DNA of 64,000 nucleotides from Oceanimonas sp. GK1 (GCF_000243075.1 NC_016745.1:1126001-1190000); one strand, 5' to 3'; shown: positions 46,376 to 58,530, counted from the stretch's first letter. Program-made: numbers and translations. Notes: generated by a model not told the origin, from the sequence alone.

Positions 46376-46402
46376 AAAGGCCCGGGCAACCGGGCTTTTT
46401 TA
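46376..46402 (+). terminator. Intrinsic terminator after hflC
   Basis: GCCCGG (46380-46385) pairs with CCGGGC (46390-46395) around GCAA, followed by seven T. It separates the hfl operon from purA. Confidence 0.88.
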
Positions 46403-46467
46403 TTGCCTGGCAATATTTTCAGCAATCCGGCCGTCTGGCAGTTCCGGCCTTGGTTAAAATTTGTTAG

Positions 46468-47799
<1,332 letters not shown>

Positions 47800-47817
47800 T
47801 GTCCTGACGGCACGCAG

Positions 47818-47849
47818 AAAAAACGCCGGCTCACTGAGCCGGCGTTTTT
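47818..47849 (+). terminator. Intrinsic terminator after purA
   Basis: AAAACGCCGGCTCA pairs with TGAGCCGGCGTTTTT with almost no loop base, followed by GTTTG. A strong, nearly palindromic hairpin. Confidence 0.9.
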
Positions 47850-47856
47850 GTTTGTG

Positions 47857-47919
47857 GTGAGGGGGAGAAGTGAGGAGAAAAAAGCAGCTCGCTTCGGCTC
47901 CTCACTCCTTACCCCTCAC
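47857..47919. repeat. Unoccupied GTGAGG/CCTCAC palindromic repeat
   Basis: GTGAGGGGGAGAAGTGAGG (47857 on) and CCTCACTCCTTACCCCTCAC (ending 47919) are inverse to each other with a few mismatches, around an A-rich loop ending in GCTTCGG. This is the same kind of palindrome that holds all three IS3 copies, but without an insertion. It lies between the purA terminator and the ispB stop. Confidence 0.75.
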
Positions 47920-47934
47920 ATTTCACTGCCAGCC

Positions 47935-48909
47935 TCAGCTGCTGCGCTCTACCGCCATATGGGCCAGGTCTACCAGCGCGGCCTTGTGCTCGGAGTCGGG
48001 GAGCACGCTCAGGGCGTTGATGGCCTTTTGGGCCTCTTCCCGGGCACGCTGCCGGCAGTAGTCCAGCGCTTCGGTCTGCTCAAGAATGGCCATGATCTCA
48101 TCCAGGTGAGCCATGCCGGTGCGGTTGGCGATGGCGTCGCGAATGCGCTCCCGCTGGGCATCGGTGCCCTTTGCCATGGCCCGCAGCAGGGGCAGGGTGG
48201 GTTTGCCTTCGGCCAGATCGTCGCCCACGTTCTTACCCATGTCGGCTGCCTCGGAGCAATAATCCATCACGTCGTCCATCAGCTGGAAGGCGGTGCCCAG
48301 GTACTTGCCGTAGTCGAGCATGGCCTGTTCAATGGCGTCGGGCTGTTGGGTCAGTACCGCCGCTAGGCGGGTAGCCGCCTCAAACAGCTTGGCGGTCTTG
48401 CAGTAGATCACCTGCATATAGCTGGCTTCGGTGGTGTCGGGATCGTTGCAGTTCATCAACTGCAGCACTTCCCCCTCGGCGATCACGTTGGTGGCGTCGC
48501 TCAGCAGTTGCATGATGCGCATGCTGTCGAGCTCGGTCATCATCTGAAAGGAGCGGGTGTAGAGGAAGTCGCCCACCAGCACGCTGGCGGCATTACCGAA
48601 CAGGGCATTGGCGGTGTCCCGGCCCCGGCGCAGATCCGACTCGTCGACCACGTCGTCGTGCAGCAGGGTGGAGGTGTGAATGAATTCGAGCAGGGCGGCG
48701 AGCTTGATATGATCCTGGCCTTCATAGCCCAGGGCCCGCGCCGTCAGCACGGTCAGCATGGGACGCATGCGTTTGCCGCCGGCGCTGACGATGTAAAAAC
48801 CCAGCTGGTTAATGAGGCTCACATCCGATTGCAGCCGGGTCATAATGAGCTCGTTGACCGCTTGCATGTCCTGCTCGGTCAGTTGTTTGATCCTGTTGAT
48901 ATCTACCAT
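47935..48909 (-). CDS. ispB: Octaprenyl diphosphate synthase
   Basis: 324 residues. Trans-prenyltransferase motifs: first Asp-rich motif LLHDDVVDESDLRRG, second FQLMDDVMDYCSEAADMGKN, and GKRMRPMLTVLTARALG for substrate binding. It makes the side chain of ubiquinone and menaquinone; the exact chain length is not read from sequence. Divergent from rplU-rpmA, as in E. coli. Confidence 0.95.
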   Translation of the reverse strand: MVDINRIKQLTEQDMQAVNELIMTRLQSDVSLINQLGFYIVSAGGKRMRPMLTVLTARALGYEGQDHIKLAALLEFIHTSTLLHDDVVDESDLRRGRDTANALFGNAASVLVGDFLYTRSFQMMTELDSMRIMQLLSDATNVIAEGEVLQLMNCNDPDTTEASYMQVIYCKTAKLFEAATRLAAVLTQQPDAIEQAMLDYGKYLGTAFQLMDDVMDYCSEAADMGKNVGDDLAEGKPTLPLLRAMAKGTDAQRERIRDAIANRTGMAHLDEIMAILEQTEALDYCRQRAREEAQKAINALSVLPDSEHKAALVDLAHMAVERSS

Positions 48910-49043
48910 AAAGTTATAAGCCGGACGATGCAGTGTGAATTCATTGGTGGTAGGATTTTACACGATTCGTCAAAGGGATAAACCTGTCCGGGCGGGCGAG
49001 CTCCGCAAGGCGGACGGGCATCATTTTTTTGCGCTCTCGCCCC

Positions 49044-49072
49044 TTGTCTCGGGGGATCAATTTGCGTACAAT
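49044..49072 (+). promoter_or_regulatory. Promoter of rplU-rpmA
   Basis: TTGTCT (49044-49049) and TACAAT (49067-49072) are 17 bases apart, followed by the GC-rich GCGCGGCC, a discriminator typical of ribosomal-protein operons under stringent control. The leader to the rplU ATG is about 65 bases and holds ACGGCCCTTTACGGGC, a possible small structure. Confidence 0.75.
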
Positions 49073-49144
49073 GCGCGGCCATTGTAGAACAGTTTTAGTG
49101 CACGGCCCTTTACGGGCAAAAGTGCCATATTCGGAGTTAAAATC

Positions 49145-49456
49145 ATGTACGCGGTAATCCAAAGCGGCGGAAAACAGCACCGTGTAGCCGAAGGCCAGGT
49201 TGTTCGTCTGGAAAAGCTGGACGTAGAAACCGGCGCTGCTGTCGAGTTCGACAAAGTGCTGATGGTGGCCCAAGGTGAAGACGTTAAAGTCGGTGTACCC
49301 TATGTTGACGGCGGCAAAGTGACTGCAGAAGTCGTTGCTCACGGTCGTGGCAAAAAGGTCAAGATCGTCAAGTTCCGTCGTCGCAAGCACTCTCGCAAAC
49401 AGCAGGGTCACCGTCAGTGGTTCACTGAAGTGAAGATCACTGGTATCAGCGCCTAA
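49145..49456 (+). CDS. rplU: 50S ribosomal protein L21
   Basis: 103 residues, as in E. coli. [20 protein letters not shown] and the C-terminal [20 protein letters not shown] match L21, a 23S rRNA binding protein of the large subunit. RBS GGAG precedes the ATG; rpmA follows after 17 bases. Confidence 0.99.
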   Translation: MYAVIQSGGKQHRVAEGQVVRLEKLDVETGAAVEFDKVLMVAQGEDVKVGVPYVDGGKVTAEVVAHGRGKKVKIVKFRRRKHSRKQQGHRQWFTEVKITGISA

Positions 49457-49473
49457 GAGAGGAGTTAAGTTCC

Positions 49474-49731
49474 ATGGCACACAAAAAAGCAGGCGGCTCT
49501 ACTCGTAACGGTCGCGACTCAGAAAGCAAACGTCTTGGTGTAAAGCGTTACGGTGGTGAATCTGTCCTGGCGGGCAACATCATCGTTCGTCAGCGCGGCA
49601 CCAAATTCCATGCCGGCGACAACGTTGGCCTGGGCAAGGACCACACTCTGTTCGCCAAGGCCGATGGCAAGGTGAAGTTTGAGGTTAAAGGTCCCCAGAA
49701 CCGCAAGTTCGTCAGCATTGTAACCGAGTAA
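49474..49731 (+). CDS. rpmA: 50S ribosomal protein L27
   Basis: 85 residues. [20 protein letters not shown] is the flexible N-terminus that reaches toward the peptidyl transferase centre; [20 protein letters not shown] follows. No N-terminal extension of the Firmicutes type. A terminator follows. Confidence 0.99.
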   Translation: MAHKKAGGSTRNGRDSESKRLGVKRYGGESVLAGNIIVRQRGTKFHAGDNVGLGKDHTLFAKADGKVKFEVKGPQNRKFVSIVTE

Positions 49732-49749
49732 GTTACAATCAGAACTACT

Positions 49750-49779
49750 AAAAGCCCCGCCACCCGGCGGGGCTTTTTG
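49750..49779 (+). terminator. Intrinsic terminator after rpmA
   Basis: GCCCCGCC (49754-49761) pairs with GGCGGGGC (49766-49773) around ACCC, followed by five T. obgE lies 70 bases further on, so read-through may still supply it. Confidence 0.92.
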
Positions 49780-49814
49780 CTTTATTCAAGGCACGTTCGG
49801 CATGAGCCGGATAG

Positions 49815-51014
<1,200 letters not shown>

Positions 51015-51021
51015 GGCCGGT

Positions 51022-51507
51022 ATGACGCTGTCGATGATTGTCGCCATGACCCGGGATGGCATTATTGGCCTGAATAATGCCATGCCTTGGCACCTGCCGG
51101 CGGATCTGGCCTATTTCAAGCAGACCACCCTGGGCAAACCGGTGGTGATGGGGCGCAATACTTATGAATCCATCGGCCGTCCCTTGCCGGGACGGCGTAA
51201 TGTGATTGTCAGTCGCTCCCTTGTTGAGGCACCGGCCGGCACCGAACTGGTGCCGTCTCCCGAGGCGGCGCTGGCCCTGCTGGCAGAGGCCGAAGAAGTG
51301 ATGGTGATGGGCGGGGGCCAGCTGTATGCCGCGCTGCTGCCGCTGGCTCAGCGGCTCTACATTACCCGTATCGACGCCCGCATTGACGGTGATACCCGTT
51401 TCCCGGCCATGAATGAGCAGGAATGGCGGCTGGTGAGCGAGCAGTACCGGCCCGCCGATGAGCGCAACGGCTACGACTGTCGCTTTCAGGTGCTGGAACG
51501 GATGTGA
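51022..51507 (+). CDS. folA: Dihydrofolate reductase
   Basis: 161 residues from ATG 51022 (MTLSMIVAMTRDGIIGLNNA). Conserved MPWHLPADLAYFK holds the catalytic Asp, GRNTYESIGRPLPGRRNVIV binds NADPH and VMVMGGGQLYAALLPLAQRL follows. Chromosomal FolA, the trimethoprim target. In E. coli folA neighbours apaH; here it ends facing apaH, and it also joins obgE. Confidence 0.96.
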   Translation: MTLSMIVAMTRDGIIGLNNAMPWHLPADLAYFKQTTLGKPVVMGRNTYESIGRPLPGRRNVIVSRSLVEAPAGTELVPSPEAALALLAEAEEVMVMGGGQLYAALLPLAQRLYITRIDARIDGDTRFPAMNEQEWRLVSEQYRPADERNGYDCRFQVLERM

Positions 51508-51508
51508 T

Positions 51509-51536
51509 AAAAAGCCCGGCAAGTGCCGGGCTTTTT
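51509..51536 (+). terminator. Intrinsic terminator after folA
   Basis: AAAAAGCCCGGC pairs with GCCGGGCTTTTT around AAGT. The symmetric A and T tracts let it work in both directions, also for apaH. Confidence 0.92.
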
Positions 51537-51546
51537 ATTAAAGGCT

Positions 51547-51575
51547 GTCATGCCGGGCTTGACCCGGTATTTTTA
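51547..51575. repeat. GTCATGCCGG hairpin element
   Basis: GTCATGCCGGGCTTGACCCG then GTATTTTTAG. Related to the pair at 13331-13409 by sequence and by the TTTTTAG end; the stem CCGGG/CCCGG is kept. It lies between the stops of convergent folA and apaH. Confidence 0.6.
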
Positions 51576-51588
51576 GCAAGTTACTTCC

Positions 51589-52404
51589 TTAGGCATGCAC
51601 CGGGCAGGGAGTGCTGATGCGTTCGCCTGTTTCCCAGCACAGCAGGGTCAGGCTGCCTCCCCAGACACAGCCGGTATCCAGCGCGTGAATGCCGGGCTGG
51701 CTGCAGTGTCCTTCCAAGGCTGCCCAGTGGCCGAAGACCAGCGGCGGATCCTGATGCGCTCCCCGAAGATCAAACCAGGGGTGCAGATCCACCGGCGCAC
51801 TCTTCAGGCCTTCCTTGTAATCAAAATCCAGCCGGCCATCGGCATGGCACAGGCGCATGCGGGTAAAGGCGTTGATGGTAAAGCGCAGTCGCTCAAGCTC
51901 GTCGAGCTGTTCACGCCAGCCATCCGGCTGGTTGCCGTACATGTCCCGTAGCCGCTCCCGGTAGTGGCCGGAGCGCAGTTCGTCCTCGGCGGCCCTGGCC
52001 GCGTCCCGGGCCTGCGCGACCGTCCACTGGGGGGGAATGCCGGCGTGGGTCATGACGAAGCCGTGCTCGGGATGTTCGGCCAGCAACGGCTGATGACGCA
52101 GCCAGTACAGCAGGTTGGCCCGGTCGGCAGCCTGCAGAATGTCGTGAATACGGTCGGCCTGCTTGGGGGGGCGTAGGCCGCTGGCCACCGCCAGCAGGTG
52201 CAGATCATGGTTGCCCAGCACGGTGGTGGCGGCATCGCCGAGGGCCATCACCCGGCGCAGGCAGCCCAGGGAGTCGGGCCCTCGGGCGACCAGGTCACCG
52301 GTGAGCCAGAGCTGGTCCCGGGACGGGCTGAAGCCCACTTCGGCCAGCAGCCGGTTCAGTTCGCTCAGGCAGCCCTGCAGGTCGCCGACAATATAAGTGG
52401 CCAT
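51589..52404 (-). CDS. apaH: Bis(5'-nucleosyl)-tetraphosphatase, symmetrical
   Basis: 271 residues. Metallophosphatase motifs GDLQGC, TGDLVARGPDSLGC and GNHDLHLLAVASG at the N-terminus, and VMTHAGIPPQW later. It hydrolyses Ap4A to ADP and removes Np4 caps from RNA. It follows apaG with a one-base stop/start overlap (TGATG), as in E. coli. Confidence 0.96.
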   Translation of the reverse strand: MATYIVGDLQGCLSELNRLLAEVGFSPSRDQLWLTGDLVARGPDSLGCLRRVMALGDAATTVLGNHDLHLLAVASGLRPPKQADRIHDILQAADRANLLYWLRHQPLLAEHPEHGFVMTHAGIPPQWTVAQARDAARAAEDELRSGHYRERLRDMYGNQPDGWREQLDELERLRFTINAFTRMRLCHADGRLDFDYKEGLKSAPVDLHPWFDLRGAHQDPPLVFGHWAALEGHCSQPGIHALDTGCVWGGSLTLLCWETGERISTPCPVHA

Positions 52405-52778
52405 CAGTTGATCAGGTTGGGCAGGGCCAGCCGAAAGGCGGGGATGGGAGCGTCAAACTCGCGGCCGTCGTCCCGGCGCAGCGTGTAAAAACCTTCCATG
52501 ACGCCCACCGGGGTTTCCAGACTGACACCGCTGGTGTAGGTATAAACGCCTCCAGCGGCAATGGTGGGCTGCTCCCCCACCACGCCGCTGCCTTCCACTT
52601 CCACCCGTTTGCCATTGGCATCGGTGATCAACCACCGGCGGCTGATCAGGGTGACCCGCTCATCGCCCTGATTGGCAATGGTGATGGTGTAGGCGAACAC
52701 ATAGTGATCGTCTTCCGGTGAAGAGCGTTCGGCCAGGTAGCGGGGCACTGGGGTGATGTGAATGGCGGGGGCGGACAT
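52404..52778 (-). CDS. apaG: ApaG family protein (Co2+/Mg2+ efflux-associated)
   Basis: 124 residues from ATG 52778 ([20 protein letters not shown]); E. coli ApaG has 125. Fibronectin-type fold with YTITIANQGDERVTLISRRW and VVGEQPTIAAGGVYTYTSGV. Linked to Co2+ resistance in Salmonella; mechanism unclear. The start overlaps the rsmA stop by one base. Confidence 0.93.
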   Translation of the reverse strand: MSAPAIHITPVPRYLAERSSPEDDHYVFAYTITIANQGDERVTLISRRWLITDANGKRVEVEGSGVVGEQPTIAAGGVYTYTSGVSLETPVGVMEGFYTLRRDDGREFDAPIPAFRLALPNLIN

Positions 52779-53587
52779 CAGGACTCCTTTTTCCGGGCCA
52801 AGGCGTTGGCGAGGGTGGCGTACTGGGCCAGGCTCAGCTGTTCGGGGCGGGCTGAAGGATCCAGGCCCAGGGCGCTGATCTCGTCGGCGCTGAACAGGTG
52901 GCACAGGCTGTTACGGATGGTCTTGCGGCGCTGGCCAAAGGCGTCGGCGGTCACCCGGGACAGATCCTTGATGTTGCTCACCGGGTGGGGCGGGGTTTCA
53001 TAGGGCAGCAACCGTACTACCGCCGAGTCCACCTTGGGCGCAGGCCGGAAGGCTTCCGGGCCCACTTCCAGCACCGGCATTACCTCGCAGTAATACTGGG
53101 CCATCACGCTCAGGCGGCCGTAGGCCTTGCTGCCGGGGCCGGCGGCGAGGCGGTTGACCACTTCCTTTTGCAGCATGAAGTGCATGTCGGCCACCAGGGC
53201 GGAGAACTCGAACAGGTGAAACATCAGCTGGGTAGAGATGTTGTAGGGCAGGTTGCCGAAGATTTTCAGCTTCTTGCCCGGCTCCTGCAGGCGGGTGAAG
53301 TCGAACTTCATAGCATCGGCCTGGTGAATGTTGAGCTTGTCCTTGAGAAAGGGATGGGTTTCCAGCCGCGCGGCCAGATCCCGGTCCAGCTCCACCACGT
53401 TGAGCCGTTCAATACGTTCGCATACCGGGCCGGTAAGGGCGCCGAGACCGGGGCCGATTTCCACCATGGTGTAGTCGTCGGTCGGATGAATGGCATTGAC
53501 TATCTGATCGATGGTGTAGTCATCGTGCAGAAAGTTCTGGCCAAAACGTTTGCGGGCTTTGTGCCCCTGATGGACCTTGCTATTCAT
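52778..53587 (-). CDS. rsmA: 16S rRNA dimethyladenosine transferase RsmA (KsgA)
   Basis: 269 residues. [23 protein letters not shown]-binding [11 protein letters not shown] and catalytic [17 protein letters not shown]. It dimethylates A1518 and A1519 of 16S rRNA late in 30S assembly. It overlaps pdxA by eight bases. Confidence 0.97.
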   Translation of the reverse strand: MNSKVHQGHKARKRFGQNFLHDDYTIDQIVNAIHPTDDYTMVEIGPGLGALTGPVCERIERLNVVELDRDLAARLETHPFLKDKLNIHQADAMKFDFTRLQEPGKKLKIFGNLPYNISTQLMFHLFEFSALVADMHFMLQKEVVNRLAAGPGSKAYGRLSVMAQYYCEVMPVLEVGPEAFRPAPKVDSAVVRLLPYETPPHPVSNIKDLSRVTADAFGQRRKTIRNSLCHLFSADEISALGLDPSARPEQLSLAQYATLANALARKKES

Positions 53588-54569
53588 CGCGTTTTTCTAT
53601 CATCTCAATGGCTTGGTTTAGTGCGCACAGCATGCTGCCCGCGTCAATCTGGTCGGTGCCGGCCAGCTCCAGGGCGGTGCCGTGATCCACAGAAGTGCGA
53701 ATAAAGGGCAGCCCCAGGGTAATGTTGACCGCCTTGCCGAAGCCGATGTATTTCAGCACCGGCAGGCCCTGGTCGTGATACATGGCCAGAAAGGCGTCGG
53801 CGTCCTTCATGTATTTTTCGTTGAACACGGTGTCGGCCGACAGGGGCCCGACCAGATCCATGCCTTCTGCCCGCAGTTCATTCAGGGTGGGAATGATGAC
53901 GTCAATCTCTTCCCGGCCCAGGTGGCCGTCTTCCCCGGCGTGGGGGTTGAGGCCGCAGACGTAGATGCGTGGATTGGCGATGCCAAACTTGCTTTTCAGC
54001 TCGGCGTGCAGAATACGGGTGATCTTGGTCAGCCGTTCCGGAGTGATGGCCCTGGACACATAGGCCAGCGGAATATGGGTGGTCACCTGGGCCACCCGCA
54101 GGCCGGGGGTGGCCAGCAGCATCACCACATCGGGCACATTGGCCTGCTGGGCAAAAAACTCGGTATGGCCACTGAAGGACACCCCGGCCTTGTTGATGAT
54201 GCCCTTGTTGACCGGCCCGGTGACCACGGCGTCGAACTCGCCGCTCATGTTGCCATCGGAGGCGCGCTTGAGGGTTTCCAGTACGTACAGGCCATTGGCT
54301 TCGTCGAGCACGCCGGGAACGGCCGGCCTGGCCAGCTTGACCGGGGCTATGGTCAGGGTGCCGGCCTTTTGCGGCACCGGCTCGGCCTGCTGCCGGTAGG
54401 GCAGCAGGGTAATGTCACGGCCCTGGGCCTGGGCCCGGGCCTGGATCAGCTCCGGATCGGCGATCACTACCAGCTCGGCCGGCCAGTCGAGATCGGCCAG
54501 CGCCAGCATCAGCTCGGGGCCGATACCGGCGGGCTCGCCCGGGGTTATGGCTATGCGTTTACAACTCAC
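53580..54569 (-). CDS. pdxA: 4-hydroxythreonine-4-phosphate dehydrogenase
   Basis: 329 residues, as in E. coli. [13 protein letters not shown] at the start, [20 protein letters not shown], metal-binding [20 protein letters not shown] and [15 protein letters not shown]. It oxidises 4-phosphohydroxy-L-threonine in pyridoxal phosphate synthesis. It overlaps surA by four bases. Confidence 0.97.
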   Translation of the reverse strand: MSCKRIAITPGEPAGIGPELMLALADLDWPAELVVIADPELIQARAQAQGRDITLLPYRQQAEPVPQKAGTLTIAPVKLARPAVPGVLDEANGLYVLETLKRASDGNMSGEFDAVVTGPVNKGIINKAGVSFSGHTEFFAQQANVPDVVMLLATPGLRVAQVTTHIPLAYVSRAITPERLTKITRILHAELKSKFGIANPRIYVCGLNPHAGEDGHLGREEIDVIIPTLNELRAEGMDLVGPLSADTVFNEKYMKDADAFLAMYHDQGLPVLKYIGFGKAVNITLGLPFIRTSVDHGTALELAGTDQIDAGSMLCALNQAIEMIEKRDE

Positions 54570-55882
54570 GAATCACCATCGAATAATTGAGCGTCGACAA
54601 TACGGATGTAGGCCTGATCCTTGAGCTCGTCGAGCCAGGTCTGCACTTCTTCGGTAAAGCGACGATTGAAAATCAGTTGATAGGCCCGCTGTTCGGTGGC
54701 CTGCTCGGTGGCATCCAGCACACGCTTGTCTTCCAGCCGCACCAGGTGCCAGCCATGCTCGGAGCGGAATGGCTGACTCAGTTCCCCCGGCTGCAGCCGG
54801 CGGACGGTGTCACGGAAGCTGCTGACATACAGCTCGGGCGAGGCCCACCCCAGATCACCGCCATTAACGGCGGAGCCGGCATCGTCAGAAAACTGCTCGG
54901 CCAGCTGCGCCATGGTGGCATCGCCATCGGCAATGGAGCGGGCAAACCCTTCCAGCATGGCCTTGGCCTTGTCTTCACTGAGGATCACGGAAGGCTTGAT
55001 CAGAATGTGCCGGGCCCGGACCTCCAGCGCCTGTACCGCCTGGGCTTTACCGCCCTCCATGTCGAGGATGGTAAGAATGTGCAGGCCGGCGCCGGAGCGA
55101 ATGGGGCCGATGATATCACCTTTTGCATGATTTCTCACCGCTTCGCTGAACAGGGAGGGCATTTCCCCCATGCTCATCATGCCCCAGTCGCCCCCTTCCA
55201 GGGCCTTGGGGCCGGCGCTGTGAGCAATGGCCAGCTGACGAAAGTCGGCGCCGCTTTTAAGCTCACTCAGCAGTTGTTCGGCCTGGCGGTTGGCCTGGCG
55301 CAGTTGTTCACCGCTGGGGTTGGCGGGCAGCGGCAGCAGTATGTTGCCCACCCGGTAACGGGCCGCGCTCTGGCCCTGCTCGCGGATCATCTGTACCACC
55401 TGTTTCACTTCCTGATCGGAAATGTTGATGCGCCGGCGCACCTGGTTGCGGGCCAGCTCGCTCATCAGGATCTCGTTGCGTACCTGCTCGCGAAATCCGG
55501 CCCAGCTCTGGCCGCTGGCGGTGATGCCGGCACGCAGTTGCTCCGGGGTTTTGCCTTCGGCCTGCGCGATATTGGCCAGTGCCTGCTCCAGCTGGGTGTC
55601 GGTAATGCGCAGGCCCAGCCGCTCCGCCAGCTGCAGTTGCAGGCTTTCCAGGATCAGCCGCTCCAGGGCCTGTTTGCGCAGGCGCTGATCATCGGGCAGG
55701 GGCTGGCCGGCGGCCTGGGCACTCTGGCGTACCTGGTTCACCAGGGCGTCGAGCTGGCTTTCCAGCACCACGGCGTTGTTGACCTGGGCGACGGTGCGGT
55801 CCAGCAGCTCGGCGGCCTGGCCGGTTACCGACAGCAGGCCCAGAGCGGTGGCCATCAGCAATTGTTTACATCTTTGGTTCAT
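54566..55882 (-). CDS. surA: Periplasmic chaperone SurA
   Basis: 438 residues from ATG 55882 ([20 protein letters not shown]), E. coli 428. Signal peptide ending near GQAAE; N-terminal chaperone module ([20 protein letters not shown]); two parvulin domains (about 175-275 and 290-390, the second with [16 protein letters not shown] and [14 protein letters not shown]); a C-terminal helix. It escorts beta-barrel proteins, LptD among them, to the Bam complex. It is 25 bases downstream of lptD. Confidence 0.96.
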   Translation of the reverse strand: MNQRCKQLLMATALGLLSVTGQAAELLDRTVAQVNNAVVLESQLDALVNQVRQSAQAAGQPLPDDQRLRKQALERLILESLQLQLAERLGLRITDTQLEQALANIAQAEGKTPEQLRAGITASGQSWAGFREQVRNEILMSELARNQVRRRINISDQEVKQVVQMIREQGQSAARYRVGNILLPLPANPSGEQLRQANRQAEQLLSELKSGADFRQLAIAHSAGPKALEGGDWGMMSMGEMPSLFSEAVRNHAKGDIIGPIRSGAGLHILTILDMEGGKAQAVQALEVRARHILIKPSVILSEDKAKAMLEGFARSIADGDATMAQLAEQFSDDAGSAVNGGDLGWASPELYVSSFRDTVRRLQPGELSQPFRSEHGWHLVRLEDKRVLDATEQATEQRAYQLIFNRRFTEEVQTWLDELKDQAYIRIVDAQLFDGDS

Positions 55883-55907
55883 GACAAATCCTGTGCGCAA
55901 TGAAAAA

Positions 55908-58289
55908 TCAGTTGTTAAGGTTGAACGGGCGATAGTAAGGCAACAGCTGGGTGCCCGGTTTGAACTCGCCGCTGCCGGTACCCAGGGAGCTGAACCCTTT
56001 CAGCTCGAAGCGCAGCCCGATGCTGGTTTCCTGCTCGGTGATGGTCGGGGTCGTCAGCTTGTCTTCCTTCTGCCACTGCTCCCATACCAGGCTGACCGCC
56101 CAGCAACAGGAGTCGTAGCGCAGTCCTATGAGAGTATCGATGTTGCGATGGAGTTCAATATCCCGGTAATGACCGCCGATCAGCCCCCACTGGGGAGCCA
56201 GCGGCCAGAATACGGTACCGCCCAGCTGGTTGAGATCGTCAGCCAGGCTGTCGGAAAAATAGTGTTGATTCAGGTGGCGGAAGCCGAGCTGGGCCAGTTT
56301 GCCCTGTTCGTTGTATTCCAGGGTGAGGTTGCCCGCTGCCAGCCGTTGGTTGCGGGTGTCCTGCTGGGCCTCGCCATGCACAAACCAGTTGTTGTCGAGG
56401 TTGAGGTCCCCCTCAAAGGTGAGGAAGGAGCGTTTGGTCTCGTCCAGTTGCTCGCCGGGATAGAGCTTGACCCGGGGGGCGGTAAAGTTAAAGGTCTGGG
56501 CCAGGGCCAGGCGCAGCCGCTCGGTGCCGGTATCGTCGTAAATGCGGCTGGTAAAGCCCGCGGTCAGCTGGTTGGCATCACTGATGCGATCCAGGCCGGC
56601 AAAACGACGGTCGCTGAACAGGCTGTAGTAGTCCTGGCGCATGGTGGTGCTGTCGTACAGGCCGATGTTGTCCTGGTTTTCATAGGGCACATACAGGTAC
56701 TGGATTTGCGGCTCTAGGGTCTGGGTAAAGTTCTGCTCGAACCAGCGGGCATGGCGGTCAAACACCAGGCCGCCGTTGATGCGCAGCCGGGGCAGCAGGC
56801 GGTCTACGCTGGAGTCCAGGGTGTTGCTGTCAAAGCCCCAGGTATTGCGGTAATAGGGCGCCAGGGTGGTGGGAATATCCTGCTCGTAATGGGTGTAGTA
56901 GGCGCCCACATCGGCCTTCAACTGCAGTCCGGGCTGGTCGACCAGTGAATAGATCAGCCGGGGCTCGGCGTGAAAGCGGCTGGCCTGATAGGTGTTTTCA
57001 TTGGCGTTTTCAAAGCGTGACAGTTCCGAGTCCAGCGCCAGATCAAAATCGCCCAGCCCCCGGTAACTGTTCAGTACCAGCGCCGGCATCAGCTGGAACG
57101 GCTGGGTCTCAAGCTCCGGGCGCAATATCTGGTAATCACGCACTTCGGTGGTGAGCTGCCAGTACCGGTCGTAATAGCCGCCCTGCAGCGACTGCAGCAA
57201 CTGGTTGTCGACCAGGGCGCCCACCGGCGGCGCAAAGTCGTCCAGATAGGCGTAATCCCAGCCGGCCACCTGGGTGTAATTGACGTTGCCGCGCCAGTGC
57301 CCGTCGGCGTCGAAGCGGGCAGAGTGGCGCCAGCTGAACAGCCAGCGGGCATCGTCCCGCCATTCTTCATCAGCAAAGTTGGGATCCTCGGCCAGGCTGT
57401 CGTCCTGGGACAGGTACTCGCCGTACAGCACGCCGCTCTGGCCTTCCACCGGCAGATAGCGGAACTCCAGCTGGGCCATGGTGCCGCGCTTTTCCATGTA
57501 GCGGGGCGTGATGGTGGCGTCGTAGTTGGGAGCGATGTTCCAGTAATAGGGCAGGCGAACGTCGGTGCCGTTGCTGTTGCTGATATCAAAAGACGGATAA
57601 AGAAAGCCGCTCTGACGCTCATTCTTTACCGGGAACTTGATGTAGGGGAAATAAAACACCGGCATCTCACCCAGCCACAGCACGGCGTTCCAGGCCTCGC
57701 CAAAGACCTCGTCCTGCTCTACCGACACGGTACTGGCCTTCAGCTGCCAGACTTCCTCGCCCGGCGGGCAGGTGGTGTAGCTGGCACCCTGCAAGTCCAC
57801 CTCGCCGCGCTCGCCGGCCAGTTGCACCCGGCGGGCTTCGCCCCGGCCCGGATCGCCGTGCAGCTGATAACGGGCCTGATCCAGGTCGGTATCCTTGGTG
57901 GTGAGGTTGCCGGTCAGCACGGTATCGCTTTCCACGGTAATGGTGCCGTCGGTGAGATGAATATTGCCCTCGGCCCGCACGTCCCGGCTCTGCTGCTCCA
58001 GCTCCAGATAGTCGGTACGGAAGCGACGCTCTCCCTGTATCACCTCCACGTCGCCCCGGTAGAGAATTTTGCCGTCCCGGGTGGCGTTGAGCACGTCGGC
58101 GGTCACGGTAATGGGCGCATTGGGATCCTTGTCCCCTTCCACCCGTAACGGCACATGGCTGAAGCAGCGGCTGAAGGGCAGGGGATCGGCGCCGACGGCC
58201 GGCTCGTCAAGCAGCTCGGTGCCGGCATACTGGGCCTGGGCCAGGCCGGAAGCGAACAACAGGGGAAGGCCGATAATCCGTATTCTCAT
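55908..58289 (-). CDS. lptD: LPS-assembly outer-membrane protein LptD
   Basis: 793 residues (E. coli 784). Signal MRIRIIGLPLLFASGLAQAQ, an LptA-like beta-jellyroll (about 55-170, ITVTADVLNATRDGKILYRG), and a large C-terminal barrel. Cysteines at 42 and 174 and a CC pair near the C-terminus (DSCCWAVSLVWEQWQ) match the Cys31/173/724/725 pattern whose disulfides are needed for activity in E. coli. It inserts LPS into the outer leaflet with LptE. SurA, encoded next, helps its folding. Confidence 0.96.
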   Translation of the reverse strand: MRIRIIGLPLLFASGLAQAQYAGTELLDEPAVGADPLPFSRCFSHVPLRVEGDKDPNAPITVTADVLNATRDGKILYRGDVEVIQGERRFRTDYLELEQQSRDVRAEGNIHLTDGTITVESDTVLTGNLTTKDTDLDQARYQLHGDPGRGEARRVQLAGERGEVDLQGASYTTCPPGEEVWQLKASTVSVEQDEVFGEAWNAVLWLGEMPVFYFPYIKFPVKNERQSGFLYPSFDISNSNGTDVRLPYYWNIAPNYDATITPRYMEKRGTMAQLEFRYLPVEGQSGVLYGEYLSQDDSLAEDPNFADEEWRDDARWLFSWRHSARFDADGHWRGNVNYTQVAGWDYAYLDDFAPPVGALVDNQLLQSLQGGYYDRYWQLTTEVRDYQILRPELETQPFQLMPALVLNSYRGLGDFDLALDSELSRFENANENTYQASRFHAEPRLIYSLVDQPGLQLKADVGAYYTHYEQDIPTTLAPYYRNTWGFDSNTLDSSVDRLLPRLRINGGLVFDRHARWFEQNFTQTLEPQIQYLYVPYENQDNIGLYDSTTMRQDYYSLFSDRRFAGLDRISDANQLTAGFTSRIYDDTGTERLRLALAQTFNFTAPRVKLYPGEQLDETKRSFLTFEGDLNLDNNWFVHGEAQQDTRNQRLAAGNLTLEYNEQGKLAQLGFRHLNQHYFSDSLADDLNQLGGTVFWPLAPQWGLIGGHYRDIELHRNIDTLIGLRYDSCCWAVSLVWEQWQKEDKLTTPTITEQETSIGLRFELKGFSSLGTGSGEFKPGTQLLPYYRPFNLNN

Positions 58290-58455
58290 GGGGTGATGCT
58301 CTCGTTCCTGGTGTTGGCGACACCGCCCGGCGTCCCGCGGGCTGGTTGAGCTTTTGGTGTCATTCTTTTATGGTAGCGCGCTATGATAAAGCATTCTCGC
58401 TGCCAGCTCTATGCCGGGCTCGGCCCGACTGGATCCACCCTTGAAAATCGACGTC

Positions 58456-58530
58456 ATGACATTACGCCCCTTGCCCGAGACCCGTACCGCCATTCCTTTC
58501 GTTTTGCTGTTTGAGCGGGGAGAACGCTAA
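58456..58530 (+). CDS. Possible short upstream ORF before djlA (24 codons)
   Basis: ATG 58456 opens MTLRPLPETRTAIPFVLLFE RGER and stops with TAA at 58528-58530, immediately before the djlA ATG. The djlA RBS (GGGGAGAA) lies within it. No clear RBS precedes it. It may be chance, or a leader peptide coupled to djlA. Confidence 0.25.
   Translation: MTLRPLPETRTAIPFVLLFERGER

Noticed and set aside
48910..49144. Small gene between ispB and rplU
   Set aside because: Only promoter and leader sequence; no frame with RBS and conserved look.
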